From: Mytilus edulis
Lineage: Eukaryota; Mollusca; Bivalvia; Mytilida; Mytilidae
Direction: 5' to 3'
Assembly (NCBI RefSeq): GCF_963676685.1
Contig: NC_092350.1
Coordinates: forward strand, 42,255,373 to 42,319,372
Length of the DNA: 64,000 nt
Below, one piece after another: positions 49,881 through 62,960 of this stretch. The notes under the pieces are model-generated. The model did not search any database. It saw only the letters and a list, made by a program, of their open reading frames with translations, and had not been told where the DNA came from. A program made the translations under genes and the position numbers. How positions within the stretch are numbered: position 1 is the stretch's first letter; each line of letters begins with the position of its first letter.

Positions 49881-50534
49881 TCGAATAATTTGCTTTATTT
49901 CTGAACCATCGACATGAGGTTCACTTTTTAAAGTTGATAAATAAGGGTTTAAAAAAACTAAAACCTCAGTAGTAATTCTTTCCTGTTAAGCTACATCATG
50001 CTTTGTTTGTTCTTTTTCCAGATATAAGGGTCCACAGAAAACATGAATATCAGTTTATACAATAATATTTATATGAACGTACACAGGTACATGCAAGTTT
50101 GAATCCTACTTAAACAAGTATATGGTGAAACAAATATAAGTGTATACACACACATACATCCACTAATTAATTTTTGAAAATACTATAACATGTTACATGT
50201 ATATTATCAATATCAATAATTATAAAACATTGATTGATTACACTTGGTGGCTCATTAATCTTTGCTATGATTTGTTTTAATAACAACGATGTCATTATTC
50301 TTTTTCGTTATATTTGTAGCAGTTTCTTTGCTATCTTAACAGATTTAAAGTTGTTACTATCATCTTAATTGAATTTATAAAATGTCTGATATATATGGAA
50401 GTAAGATTTCTTTATTGAAATAAATATGATCTTTTCAAAATGCAAAGTGTGCATTATCTGCACATGAAAGCAATATCAGAGTTGAAAATAAATTCAGCGC
50501 TATGAATGATGGTTCAAAGGTTAATATATAAACT
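49881..50534. other. Non-coding DNA
   Basis: I see nothing supportable here. Confidence 0.4.
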
Positions 50535-50640
50535 CATCCTAGATACCAGGACTAAGTTTTGTATATATACGCCAGACGCGCGTTTCGTCTACAAAAGACT
50601 CATCAGTATGGAAGCGCATATGGTACACCCCTTGTAAAGT
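50535..50640 (+). repeat. Dispersed mussel repeat (GCCAGACGCGCGTTTCGTCT)
   Basis: A GC-rich core followed by ACAAAAGACTCATCAGT. I recognise this as widespread in Mytilus sequence; it is one of the reasons for the organism call. Confidence 0.7.
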
Positions 50641-50694
50641 TATTTTGTTGCTAATAAGTCGGAATTATTAGTCAAGTTGTGTGTTATAAGCTGG

Positions 50695-51000
50695 AATCTT
50701 ATCATCAAGTTGAAGTCAAGTTGTCGGAATGATGTAGAAAAATTGTTTTACAATGTCGACTTGCTGATATAAATATAATGGCATAGTAATAAGAAGTCGA
50801 CACGTTGAATTCAACTTATTAATTGATTAAGTCGACAACTTGTTTATTTGATATTAAATCATCATGTTGAAGTCAACTTGTCGGAATGATGTAGATAAAG
50901 TTTTTATTACAATGTCGACTTGCTAATATAAATGTAAATGACATAAAATAAGAAGTCGACTTGTTTATTAATTAAGTCAACTTGCTTATTTGATGTTAAC
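50695..51000 (+). repeat. Two-unit repeat of about 165 bp with GTCGAC sites
   Basis: Units at about 50705-50860 and 50868-51000 share AAGTTGTCGGAATGATGTAG-like, ACAATGTCGACTTGCT and AAGAAGTCGAC blocks. It lies just upstream of the possible first exon of the integrase gene. Confidence 0.8.
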
Positions 51001-51065
51001 TTTATTCGTTCTCACGGTCAGATTCCCACGGTCCGTATTTTACTTCCTGTGCTGACACATTAAAG

Positions 51066-51862
51066 ATGGAGATCGACAGCAACAACATCAGCGGGAGCAG
51101 TGGAAACGAGTCATAAGTAAGTTTATATTTGTTTTCTTTGGAGACTTAGCGTTATATTTTAATATGAAGCAATACTGAACACAAAATGAAAAAGATCATA
51201 GGGAGAAAAAACGTTATTGTTTGAATGAAAGGGCATTGAAAAGTTACAGTTTAACGTGACCTGTGATAAGATCTAGAGTAAGACGTCTGCTATTATTAAA
51301 GATATATTCTACTTAAAGGGTTTCACCCCTCTCCCCACCATCCCATCACAAGTACACTACCCGTTCTGTACGACTGTCAATGAAAAATGGAAAAAAAACT
51401 GAATGGTCCCTCCCTTTCGCCTTTCAGAGTCCTTTGTAGATCAATCTCCATGACTCATTTAATTCATAACAGCTAAGCAAAAAAAAAATTAGTAATCTAA
51501 ACAAATAATTTGATTCACAACTAGCAGGGTGGATCTTGTCATTTATAAGGGTTGGGTATGGGGATCCTAGCCCACGATAAAGGGGAGTTCCAACTATATG
51601 TCCCCATTCAATTGCATTGATCTTCCAAATAAATGTAAAAAAGGGTTCCAACCCCGGACCCCCTGGATTCGCCACTAATGCCAGGTAGAAAAGCATGATG
51701 CGAAACGAAATATGTGTTCACTTTATTTTGATATTGACCGATTAGAAGATTTTGCTATTCATTAAACATTTCAATTGAAGAAATATCGTCTATTTCAGCT
51801 GCTTGGTCACCTGCCCGTCTAATAAATGGTCAAAGACTATGGAATCAAGCAATATTTTAAAG
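51066..51862 (+). other. Possible upstream exons of the integrase gene
   Basis: Exon 1 candidate: a region ending at 51116 before GTAAGT. It holds a 16-codon frame (ATG 51066) whose TAA stop is the last triplet before the donor, so it would be an upstream open frame. Exon 2 candidate: 51799-51862, with acceptor TATTTCAG and donor GTAATA, containing ATG 51826 and MVKDYGIKQYFK with one base left over. Joined to 53276 this reads on into GIPYPGDDAS in frame. This is inference from splice-site logic only. Confidence 0.35.
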
Positions 51863-53223
51863 GTAATATTGAAAGTAAAACAAAGAAATATGTTGCTGAC
51901 ATCGAACATCAAATCAACACACTTTGGCTTAAAAACAAACAAAATTTGTCAAAACTTTCTTGTATAGTTTTTATAATGTTTTTCTTCATTTAGACTAATC
52001 AGCTCCATCTTCGTGGAAAGTATGAAAAAGGTTTAATACTGTATTGTGATTTATTTTTTGTAAAAACTGCACCTTAAACGGCCAAAAATTACAAAAAATA
52101 AAGGATTACCAAAATAGGAAAAATGAGCACACATTTACACGGCTCTAGCGAAAAATATAGTGAACCATGATATAAAGTTTTCTTCATATTTTGTCTAGCA
52201 TGCGCAGTAAAAGCGAGACATGTAGGTACGGTTTTACAGGCGACGGTGAATATATGGCGTTAACATTGCAACCAAGTTTGCTGTTCATGTCTTTATCTCG
52301 TGAAGCATAACGAGTAAGGTTCTTATATTTAGGATGCAGATTTCCTACATATTGTTCTTGCCAGTCAGTCATGTGCCATTTATCTTTGACCTATTTTAAA
52401 TGCTTGAATGACCCTGAAGAACTCTAATAGTCAATTTTGCAACCGAGTTTACTGCTTAAGTCCATATCTCAAGAAATAGAAGTCTAAGGTTGATAATATT
52501 TGGCATTAACGTCTCCAACTACAAGGGGATGATAGTCTGAAGTGTAATTTTAGCTTTGACTTAGGTTGATGATATTAGACAAGGAGGTGCCCCACTACCA
52601 GGGGATGTCATTTTGATACCTGTAATTTGATCTTGGCCTTGTTTTTATGGTTGATTGACTTTGACAATATGCGACCAAATTTTATAAATTAGTCAATGAT
52701 TGATAAAGAACTAGATATCATGTTTAAGGAGGCATGATGTTACAACAAATTTAGCAAAAATTGAAACATATTTTTTTCATAACAAATTTTATTCATTAGG
52801 TACACTATTCGTTGTTTCTTTAAGATATGGTACAAAAATCAACCAAACAAAATAAATTCGTTTAGGCATCAGATGACTTTTAAAATGTTTATTCGATTGC
52901 AATATGCTGGAAGAAGATATGTCCTCTTGTTTGAAAATGAAAACATGTTCAAATGTAAAAATATCATATGCTTATACCTGATACCTATAACGGGTAAATT
53001 TAAAAATGAAATATGTTATAAATATCGCCATGAAGATTTATTTTGGATTGTCAAAACTTACTGTGTATTTTTCCATTTCGTATTCCATTAAATGTGAAGG
53101 CGCAGCGCATTTCCTAGTAGTTTTATAGTAAGCTGATGACGTCACAGTGAACACCCTATTTAGATATCAAGCCAATCGGATTTTTCATTTTATCATTACA
53201 TCATACGTGTAATTTCTATCTTT

Positions 53224-54474
53224 ATGTTTCAGTTACTCTGTTGTCTCCTTTGTGTTGCTGATCATGACGTTACAGGAATACCTTACCCAGGCGATGATGC
53301 TTCTGTGCCTGAACTAGTCCAATACTATCATCAATTATGCTACACGTCCCTTCAAATATGTGGATTTCTCTTGTTTGTTCACGGAACATTCATGAGTTGT
53401 TCCATGTTAAAAAGACTTAAGAGAAGATTAAATATCAGACGGCGTAACAACCAGTCGCCATTACCTACAGTTGTAAGGACAATCCTGGCTTTACACCGTA
53501 ATGGCCTGTCTAATGTTGGATACAGGTATATGTGGAGGACTCTGAACATAGGCTTTGGACTTTGCGTCACACAATCAAGAGCAAGGCTTTGCTTAAGAAC
53601 AATAGACCAACAGGGTGTACTTAACAGATCGCATCGAGTTCTTCGAAGGAGAGTGTACTACAATAGAGGACCAAACTATCTGATTCATGTCGATGGTTAC
53701 GATAAATTAAAACCCTACGGCATAGCTATACATGGGGCAATCGATGGATACTCTCGTAAACTTTTATGGTTGATAGCAAGTCCCTCCAACAATAACCCCA
53801 GATATGTCGGTTACTGGTATCTTAATTGGATCAAACAAAGAAAGATGCTTCCAAGGGTTGTTCGATCGGATGCAGGAACAGAAAACGTCATAATGAGGGA
53901 TTTACAAAGATCGTTGCGACATAATCAAAACGATGAAATGTCGGGACAAAATTCTTTTCTCGTCGGCAGATCTGTTGCAAATCAAAGAATAGAAAGGCTT
54001 TGGGGTACACTAAAAACGAGTTTCACCCAGTTTTGGAGAAACCGTTTCCAGGATTTCCAAGACACTGGACTTCTTAATGTATCGTGTCCAGTACATAAAG
54101 AATGTGTTCGATTTTGTTTCCTCTCCGTTATCCAACATCAATTGGACATGTTTGCTGAGAACTGGAACTCACATAGAATAAGAAGACAACGTGCTGAAGT
54201 TGTAACACCAAGTGGTATTCCAAATATGTTATACTATCAGCCAGAGATCTTTGGTGGAAGAGACTGTTCATTTCCTTTACCATGTAACTTACAAACAATT
54301 GACAATCTCATAGAGGAATATACAGAGAACTTTCCAGAGCATGGCTGTAGCAATGAATTTATTAACATTGTCGAGTTGCTTACTGGAAACAGACGAGATC
54401 AGTTTCCCATCATCACATCATACGATGACGCAGAGCTATTGTTTCGGACATTGATTGCTGCCTTACCGAATTGA
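53224..54474 (+). CDS. Integrase-type DDE protein (transposon-derived, rve-like core)
   Basis: A 416-codon intact frame. Residues about 30-75 resemble the helix-turn-helix of this family (LCYTSLQICGFLLFVHG, then LKRLKRRLNIRRRN). The catalytic core carries D157 (HVDGYDKLKPYG), D216 (RSDAGTEN) and E257 (NQRIERLWG), a complete D-D-E triad with 40 residues between the second D and E. WNSHRIR and an NMLYYQPEIFGG tail follow. Similar proteins are common in fish, cnidarian and mollusc genomes and resemble the IS3EU class; that label is from memory. The ATG at 53224 overlaps a splice acceptor (TTTATGTTTCAG), so the true start may be upstream. A spliced model from ATG 51826-51828 through donor 51862/51863 to acceptor 53275 keeps the frame. 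No flanking terminal repeats were identified. It could be an active transposase or a domesticated gene. Confidence 0.85.
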   Translation: MFQLLCCLLCVADHDVTGIPYPGDDASVPELVQYYHQLCYTSLQICGFLLFVHGTFMSCSMLKRLKRRLNIRRRNNQSPLPTVVRTILALHRNGLSNVGYRYMWRTLNIGFGLCVTQSRARLCLRTIDQQGVLNRSHRVLRRRVYYNRGPNYLIHVDGYDKLKPYGIAIHGAIDGYSRKLLWLIASPSNNNPRYVGYWYLNWIKQRKMLPRVVRSDAGTENVIMRDLQRSLRHNQNDEMSGQNSFLVGRSVANQRIERLWGTLKTSFTQFWRNRFQDFQDTGLLNVSCPVHKECVRFCFLSVIQHQLDMFAENWNSHRIRRQRAEVVTPSGIPNMLYYQPEIFGGRDCSFPLPCNLQTIDNLIEEYTENFPEHGCSNEFINIVELLTGNRRDQFPIITSYDDAELLFRTLIAALPN

Positions 54475-56281
54475 ACATTTGCTATACATTTTTTATACAA
54501 TAATGATTTTACATAAACATTTTTTTAGAAATTAATTATATATATAATATAAGTAGGTTTGATATTTGGTTTTACCATACAAGAATTAAATCAAACAAAA
54601 TTACTAGGAGTTACTATATACTGTTTCTTGGTCTAGATTTTTTGTTGTTGATTATGGTAAATATAAAAGAAAATACTCTCTACGCCTAGTGCAGCATGAT
54701 ACGATCACATTTATCAAGGGAACAAACAGTAGGGCAAGTGTTGACACAAAGCTCATGCCTGATTTGTAACGCCTGGTCTCGGCACAAAAAAGTTTGCCAA
54801 TGGGATATGATATTCCTATGTTGATCGCATTCGTTTGAATGGTTTTGTTTCTACTTTCTTGTACTCAAGGATCTAGTTTAATGACAGACTTTTTGCGCCA
54901 ATACTTTAGGATATGAAACAAAAGACTATTAAGAGGCTGTATCGCTCACATCAACCGTGGCTACATAAGCCAGTCCAATTTAGACCCCGATATAATAGGT
55001 ATGTTCCCCGTTATTGCCCATCAAGGATGGATATAGCACTGCTTGAAAAGTGTTCATACAAAAACAAATGTTATCCAGTTTGGTCTCAGTAGTTTTGTTT
55101 AAGATCTTTGATCCCCCTGGCCCTCAGCTCAGGGTCCAATGTTAAACTATGTTGTTAGTAATTCCTGCAATCTTGGGTTATAGTCTTGAACCTACCAGAC
55201 ATAGTTTGCCTGTGCATTTTAAAAGATCATTGTGACCAAGTTTCATTGTAATTTGCACTGTACTTTTAGAAAATATCTTTCAATAAATTTCGCCATATGG
55301 TATAATCTCAACTACGTTCGTCACTGGCACTCAAGTTGGATTGTACCCTGTCCTGCCGAACACAATTTTGCTAGAAGGCCATCCAATGATAAGTTTTGCT
55401 TCAATTTGCTTAGTAGTTTCTAAGTAGAAGATCTTTCTATGCATTTCCAAATAAGATGCACTTACACTACGTTTTCCGCGGGCGGCCATCTACGATTGGA
55501 GACATACCTGACAGATATATTTATTGTAAGGATTTACTAGTAGTTTGTTTGCAATTAGTTCTATAAATTCTGTGTAAAAATGTGCTCCGTAGAGCGTAGC
55601 AAGTAACGACCGTATAAAGGGTACATTCGGGTAAGTGTTGACACAAAGTAAATGTAGACATATTAAATTGCTAGACTCCATCCAATTCAATCGCCCCGAA
55701 AGGGCCAATCACATCTCTAGACCCGATTTGGGCCTCTTGTTTGTTGGAAACGATAAACTAAAAACTTAAAAAATTAAGTAAAACACAATGTATGAAATCT
55801 ACAAAATAAAAATATAAATCTATAAAGTATACACATGTCGAACAACATTTTTCGTTTCATCAAGTTGAAGCATTTTCAGTCTAGATCCTTTTTGGTACTC
55901 TTCTTTTTCAAAACCGCCAACAAATTACATAATCCATTAAAATACCTTCATATGATTTCTGTTCCAAACATCTTCATCAAAATCGGACAAAAAAAAATTG
56001 ATTTCCAATTTGTTCTTGGTTCACCCCTTTTGGCCTTGTGTTTCTCAAAAACGGTAAATTCAACATCAAATATTTAAAACTATCTCCTACAGGGTCCAAT
56101 GTGAAATCGTTGTTCCCCTCGGAGGCCTTGGATCAAACCAAAACCGGCCGAAAACAATTTGCAAAGGGAACTAGGTTTTGTTCCAATTGGTTGTTTTGAG
56201 CAACTGTTTAACTATGTTCCCGCTATGCCAGATCGTTTAAAAAGAATCAATACAAGAACCAATGTAAACAAGTTTGGTTCC
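54475..56281. other. Non-coding DNA downstream of the integrase gene
   Basis: Loosely repeated text (CAGGGTCCAATGT at about 55131 and about 56091; GTGTTGACACAAAG at about 54739 and about 55636) but no gene. Confidence 0.5.
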
Positions 56282-56370
56282 AATTGACCTATAATTGTTA
56301 ATGTTTGTGTCATTTTGGTCTTTTGTGGATAGTTGTCTCATTGGCAATCATACCACATCTTCTTTTTTAT
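56282..56370 (-). repeat. GATGTGGTATGATTGCCAA-family fragment, reverse
   Basis: Reads TTGTCTCATTGGCAATCATA and CCACATCTTCTTTTTT, the reverse of the family's 5' end. Confidence 0.85.
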
Positions 56371-56424
56371 AAGTAAGTTCAGAGAAGATATTTGAATGCA
56401 TTTCATACAAGTGTGGCAGTTAGT

Positions 56425-56745
56425 AGATAGATATAGGAAGATGTGGTGTGAGTGCCAATGAGACAACTCTCCATCCAAATAACAATTTAAAAAGTAAACC
56501 ATTATAGGTTAAAGTACGGCCTTCAACACGGAGCCTTGGCTCACACCGAACAACAAGCTATAAAGGGCCCCAAAATTACTAGTGTAAAACCATTCAAACG
56601 GGAAAACCAACGGTCTAATCTATATAAACAAAACGAGAAACACGTATATATTACATAAACAAACGACAACTACTGTACATCAGATTCCTGACTTAGGACA
56701 GGTGCAAACATTTGCAGCGAGTTTCTGATTTAGGTCTGGCATATC
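56425..56745 (+). repeat. Dispersed mussel repeat, GAAGATGTGGTGTGAGTGCC family
   Basis: A roughly 320-bp copy running through ATTATAGGTTAAAGTACGGC, GGAGCCTTGGCTCACA, AAGCTATAAAGGGCCCC and CAGATTCCTGACTTAGGACA. A reverse copy lies at 60945-61250. Confidence 0.9.
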
Positions 56746-57555
56746 TGGAAAGTAGGATGAAAACAATTTTAAAACTAGATCATCATTGCTGAGTGTTATC
56801 CATGCCCGCCGTCATTTTACACCAAATTTATGAAATTTTGGAAGTCTTTTCGAATATTCTCTAGAAAATCTTCAATGGGTTTTTAAATTTTTATTGTAAA
56901 TATACACACTGCAGTTTAATATTCATAGATCAGTAAAAAAAATATATTGTACTCTTGCATCCAATCACGGCGTTTCTAAGTTGACTTCCTTCATCTGCCT
57001 TGGGTACACAAAAGGCCAACCTAATGTTGGGGAAATGTAATATATTGTAGTACCGGTTTCCCTTTAAATGATGTTTTAATTTTATTTTTTTTTTTATTTT
57101 TTTTTTTACAAAACTTTGGAATTTGCCCAACAAATTTTGCATGCAGTATCACAATAATAATGATTTGTCCTCTGAAACGTCAAATATTACTTTTGAATCA
57201 TATATTTTCTTGTTTTCCAAAAACAAATGCGTTAAATTTCCATCTTAGAAACTGCCAACTTTAAGTTTGAGAGTTTTACTCGAGGATGGTATTAAATTTA
57301 TGTCTTCATCAGTCCAATGATCCTTGATTATATGTGCATCGAAAATTTTAATAAAAAGAGTCAATAAATAACAAAATGATTTTGGTTTTGGGATTTAAAG
57401 GTGACTACTAACACCGTAAATTGAGGTGTATACCCAATTAAAAGTGCTAAAATACAAAAATGTGACCACAAAACTTTTTATGAACAGAAAGAAATTTAAA
57501 TCTATATACTAGTCTATCATTTAAAACAATTTGCAGCCGTGTTTTATTCCGGAAC
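56746..57555. other. Non-coding DNA
   Basis: Contains T-rich runs near 57080-57110. No gene or recognised repeat. Confidence 0.4.
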
Positions 57556-57559
57556 TGTT

Positions 57560-57775
57560 ATATTATAAAAAAGAAGATGTGGTATGATTGCCAATGAGGC
57601 AACTATAAATATCCACAAAAATGACCCAAACATTAACAACTATAGGTCATCGTACGGCCTTCAACAATGAGCAAAGCCCATACCGCATAGTCAGCTATAA
57701 AAGGCCACGATAAGACCGGTAAAACAATTCAAACGAGAAAACTAACGGCCTTATTTATGTAAAAAAAAAAATGAA
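57560..57775 (+). repeat. GATGTGGTATGATTGCCAA-family repeat
   Basis: Starts AAAAGAAGATGTGGTATGAT and runs through ATCGTACGGCCTTCAACAAT and GCATAGTCAGCTATAAAAGG. A similar copy is in ILRUN intron 2. Confidence 0.88.
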
Positions 57776-60349
57776 CATTAAACTGTTAACTAAGCGTCTC
57801 TTTTGAGATCAGTTGCAGTACTGTAATGCCAATTATATAAAGAGGCACAGCCTGGACACTGTGTTATGTCTGGACGACCTGATCACTATAAGGCATCAGC
57901 CACATTTTATAGCTGGGTCCTAATAAACCAATACATAACTGAACATACAAAATGCGTTTACAAAGAAAGATACAAGAATAACAGATACTAATAACATCTG
58001 TTTCATTGTTAATTTTGACTCAATCAGTGCCCAGATGAAGTATAAAGTCAAGTATATTCAACTTTTTAAAATGAATACTTGAATGTTTTGATAACCCAAG
58101 TCAAAGTGGACAGCAGTTTATTAGCATTCACAGTTCTAACTAATGACAGCAGTTCATTAGCATTCACAGTTGACAAATTCAAGGCAATGGCTAGTTTGCA
58201 TAATAGGCATTTCATAGCAGTTTATTTAGCCTTCACAATTATTAGCAGGTTTTTGTGACGAAAATTTTAAATGAGATACATGTACCCAAAAAAACTGATG
58301 TCAGCACTGAATATTCATGAGAACTGGTATACTAACAGCTATCAATAATGCATATTCATACAAAGTGCTAAGTTGATTTTCTAAGCTGTACATCAGAGAA
58401 ACAGATTTCACCACTAATAACTCGTGTATAACAATATTTCTCCATTCTCCACAGTAAAATTTAAAAAAACTAAGAAAGCCTAGCACTTAAAATATTGAAA
58501 ATTGACTGTCTCCAGTGGAGAAATATTGCAACACACTTGTTGCAGTGGTGAAACTATATTAATTCTCTTTCTCTTTTGGATTTAAAAAAAAAAAAATAAT
58601 ACACGTAATAATAATGTTATGTAATATGTAAAACATTGTATTATGTTTCCAAAATTATGTTTCCAATTTTGGAAACAAACTTCAGTAACATACATCAACT
58701 TCATTAAAAGAGGGACGAAAGATACCAGAGGGACAGTCAAACTCATAAAATGGATTGTTTGGTCAATATTAACCATAACCAATCGGCTATTTGCAGCCTA
58801 TGTTTACCTAATACTCCCTCCCCGTTTTTCAAGTCTTGAATAATGAATATGATGTATTTTTATTTTTTAACAAAATCATATTAAAATAGTCGTATCTTCA
58901 TTTTCAAATAACATCTTGCACTGCAAGTATATGATATTAGTTTATTACATTCCTGCCAACATCAACTATTCTATTTGAATAAACCAGTATCCCCCCTTTT
59001 TGGGCTGTCTGTGTGATTTCTGTTTTCCCCTACAAATTTATGTCAGAATATACACATGCATTAACTGTAACTTCAACTTATTACTGTACTGTGGGTTTGT
59101 GAATGCATTCCATTTAGCCTAAATTATAATTTATAATTGACAAAAATAGTTTTTCACTAGCAAGAATTTACACACAGTTTGGAGCCAAAAATGCACATTT
59201 GATCATTCAAATGAAGGTTTACTTTCAAGCTGAAAACACAAGTCAGGTCCAAGCATTTTTATAACAAAGATTAAAATCCAATCAGCTATCTAACTGCTAT
59301 GGAACTGCTGTCATAACTGTTGTCCAATTGACAACACTTTAAAAGGTACCATGACTGCTAAGAAATGGTCAAATCAGACAGTTTTTCAAACTGGTATTAT
59401 ATGGAATGCTAAGAACAGCTAAAATAATGCCAAAAATATGAAGAACTGGTAAATAACAGCTATTAGCTAACGATAGCAGTTCAGTTTGACTTGGTAAATT
59501 CATAGTTTGGGTGGAATTAATAAAGTGATGACTTCACCGAATATTAATCACATTTTTCTCAGCAACTACCCATCTTTGAATCCTGATGGACAATTCATTA
59601 TGTATTAATGCCATACCCTGGGTGCAATCAGAGAGCAATTAAACATTCACTTCCTATTTATCGTGGACTTCATTTTATATGGCCTCAAACAGTTTTTGTG
59701 GTTGCATATTGGTATGGCATGAATTGTGAGATCTGTTCCTTCCTATGCCAATTAGAACCAAACTCTATCACAAGTATTCACGGATGGCGTCCTTTAAAAA
59801 TTGTGTCTGGTAGGTTCAATCTATAAGATTACTGCCAGCATGGAACATAGTTAAACATTGGACCATAAGGAAAGTCTTTGAAACTACTTGCCAAATTGTA
59901 ACCAAACATGGTCAAAATGGGTATCCAGAAGGTTCGGGTCCGATCCAAGATGGTTAACAACATGCCACAGATCTTAATTGAACATTTGAACTTAAAAGGG
60001 AAACACAATCTAAGATAGCTGAAAGTATTTGGCCAATAAGGATCAAAATTGATCATGGTGGTCCTTGGAATGTAACCTTTTTATGCAGTTAAGCTGCTTT
60101 ATGCAAGCACCCTGGATTTGTGTTCTACCCAATAAATGCTGAAATACTTGCCATTGTCCTTATCTAGCTGGTAACTTTGCTATTTATAACTTAAAGGATA
60201 GTTTTTTCATACTTTTCGTTCTGGATTACAAAAGATATGACCAGAAAAACTTTAAATGATCGATTTTCCCAAAAGTTTTGAAGTTGCACATAGGAAGTAG
60301 AGCACATTAGGATTCCTTATGTTGTTTATAATCCCCCGAGTCGAAACAG
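57776..60349. other. Non-coding DNA with minor repeats
   Basis: A two-unit AGCAGTTxATTAGCATTCACA repeat lies near 58110-58165, and a reversed GCCATGGCG-family fragment at about 58702-58755 (AAAAGAGGGACGAAAGATAC). At 59740-60060 there is decayed text similar to 62270-62480 (AAATTGTGT...GGTAGGTTCAA). No gene. Confidence 0.5.
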
Positions 60350-60790
60350 TCGAGATCCCCACCTTTAAATTAAACCATATATATTCATGATTGAGAACTA
60401 ATCAAATGAAATATAGGGAGAGTCCTTAGGGTCACCCTACAAACTCCTGTTTGATAACTTAGAAACAGAAATTTATATCCAAAATTTTCCACTTTATTTC
60501 ATCTGGATTATAAGTCTGCTAGTCACTGATGTTTCAAATAATGCTTCCTCAACCATATATATCCATGTATTGGACAACATAACAAATCAAATGAAATATA
60601 CTAGGATCATCCCACCCCTCCTGTTTGAAAACTTGATAACGATTGAGATCCCCACCCCAAACCATATATATGCATGTATGGGACAAGATACAAAAACATT
60701 AAATGAAATATTAGGGCAGTCCCTAGGGTCACCCCATCCCCTCTTGTGTGTGTTTTGAGAACTTGTAAAAGATTGAAAAACCAACTCCTA
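60350..60790 (+). repeat. Degenerate tandem repeat of about 130-190 bp, three units
   Basis: Units share GAGATCCCCACC, AACCATATATAT, CAAATGAAATATA and GTCACCC / CTCCTGTTTGA blocks. The overlapping 62- and 65-codon frames are repeat shadows. Confidence 0.7.
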
Positions 60791-60944
60791 AACTAAATCA
60801 TATTCATTCCTGTTTGTCATTTCAAAAAGATTGAATGACATACAATGTCAATCTCATAGGCGTCACATATGCATGTCTTTCTATGTTGTGATGTTATGCT
60901 ATTGTTTCTGTAAAAGGGAGAAGGTTTGGATCCATTAAAACGTT

Positions 60945-61250
60945 TAATCCCGCTGCAAATGTTTGCACCTGTCCTAAGTCAGGAATCTGATGTACAGTAG
61001 TTGCCGTTTGTTTATGTAATTTATACGTGTTTCTCGTTTCTCGTTTTTTTTATAGGTTAGACCGTTGGTTTTCCCGTTTGAATGGTTTAACACTAGTAAT
61101 TTTGGGGCCCTTTATAGCTTGTTGTTTGGTGTGAGCCAAGGATCCGTGTTGAAGGCCGTACATTGACCTATACTGATTTACTTTTTTGAAATTGTTATTT
61201 GGATGGAGCGTTGTCTCATTAGCAGTCACACCATATCGTCCTATATCTAT
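60945..61250 (-). repeat. Dispersed mussel repeat, reverse copy of 56425-56745
   Basis: Reads TGTCCTAAGTCAGGAATCTG, CTTTATAGCTTGTTGT, GTGAGCCAAGG and GTTGTCTCATT. With the copy at 56425 it forms a widely spaced inverted pair. Confidence 0.9.
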
Positions 61251-62059
61251 GTCACTTTGATAGACCTAACCAACGTGTACTAGATCTTGCCCAATTTTCG
61301 GTGACCATAGGAATGAATAATTATTGAAGTTTTGTTTGAAAGACTTCATAACAGCATTATGTAACAATATTTTTTTTTGATAATTGTAAAATTTTATTGA
61401 TGGAAAATAATTAGTAGGTTTAAAGAATTTCCCTTAATTATAATTTGAATTATTACTGGTCCTATAAAAATTTGCATTTTCATATGGCTCATTATAAAGA
61501 AAACATATCTTTCAAGCCCAAGAATGTTTGACCAACTAATTTTATAATTACCTGCCATTTTATTCCAAACTCAGACATCATAAACTTGGGGTGAAGGTGG
61601 GGGACATTAACATTTACTATGGACAGGTTAGTCAGACCTCACTTTTCATCCTTGTAGTAGTAAACATTTGTCTGATTTGTGTCTCATAACTTTTGTACTG
61701 TTGAACACAAACTCAGTTTTCTTTCCAGGGAAGCAAGTCCATTCATACTTTTACGAGCTCTTACTAAAGGCAACACGAACTACTAACAGTCAACTTATAC
61801 CAACGTTAACTATCAACTAGAAGAACTACAATCATTGCAAACTTGTACCACTGCAGACTCATTACCATGAAAAAAATATACTTGATATATGCGATGCTTT
61901 TAAAACTTTGACAAAATATGAATTATTTGCCTTAATGATTAATTCATTAAATGAACATAAATGTACAATATATGACTGTCTAATGTTTGTTCATTTTAAA
62001 AAAATCTTTAAAAAAATTGAAGCAACATTGCCACAGTTTTTATAATTATGTTTGGCTTG
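61251..62059. other. Non-coding DNA
   Basis: Nothing supportable seen. Confidence 0.4.
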
Positions 62060-62960
62060 GTTTTTGGTTAACTGCCTACAGCGCTTACGGTGCTTTGATT
62101 AAATTATATCAGCAGTTTATGGTACCATCCAAGATTACCGCAAGAGGGAAACATTAAAACATTCGACCCTATAGGAAACATTCAAAGATATTTTCCAAGA
62201 TGACCAACAGCTGTTAACAGAGTTTAACATTTAAACCTATGGTAAAACTTTCACAATTGTTTCCCTCTGGAACTAAATGGTCAATTAGAACCATACTTGG
62301 TCTCAACGACTCTTAAATGGTACCCTTTGAAAATTGTGTTCGACAGGTCAAGGTCCGTTCCAGTACATATCATACATCATGGAACTTAGTTTAACAATGG
62401 ACCTTTAATAAGGAAAAATACTTCAAAGATCTTTTCTGAAACTTAGTCACAATGGTCCTTGGATCACTTGCTTTAAAATGTTAGTCCAGTAAGTTCGTTT
62501 CTAAACAAAAATTGTTGACAACATACATGTAACATATCAAAACATAACAGGACCTTAACATTGAAGAATCTTTTCCTCTGAAATTACTTGGCCAATGGGG
62601 TTATTGAGTGCAAACAATACATTTTCTTTTAAGATAGGGTTGTTGTATATCAAATGAAAGGTCATGATATGAACATATGAAATATCAAATTCCCGACCTC
62701 CAAAAATAAGTTGAATAGGGTTATTAAGTGCAAAAATCAAACTTTCTAGAACATGGAGTTGTCGCATATAAAATGAAAGCTCATATACTCTATGTTACAT
62801 ATATCATACTTCCGATCTAAAAAAAATTAGGCGGATGAGACCATTAAGTGTTATAAGCGAAAAGTTTTAGAAGGTATGCTTGTCGTATATCAAACGAAAG
62901 GTCGTACAAAGTACATTACGAAAACATCACTTTAACAGGAAAGACCTTTCAATTGTTTTA
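62060..62960 (+). repeat. Degenerate repeats, including a roughly 125-bp tandem series
   Basis: 62570-62940 has three units with GGGTTATTGAGTGCAAA-like, TATATCAAATGAAAGGTC-like and ACATATGAAAT-like blocks. 62060-62530 is decayed text related to 59740-60060. The 70-codon minus-strand frame repeats the phrase FALNNPI because of the array. Confidence 0.75.
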
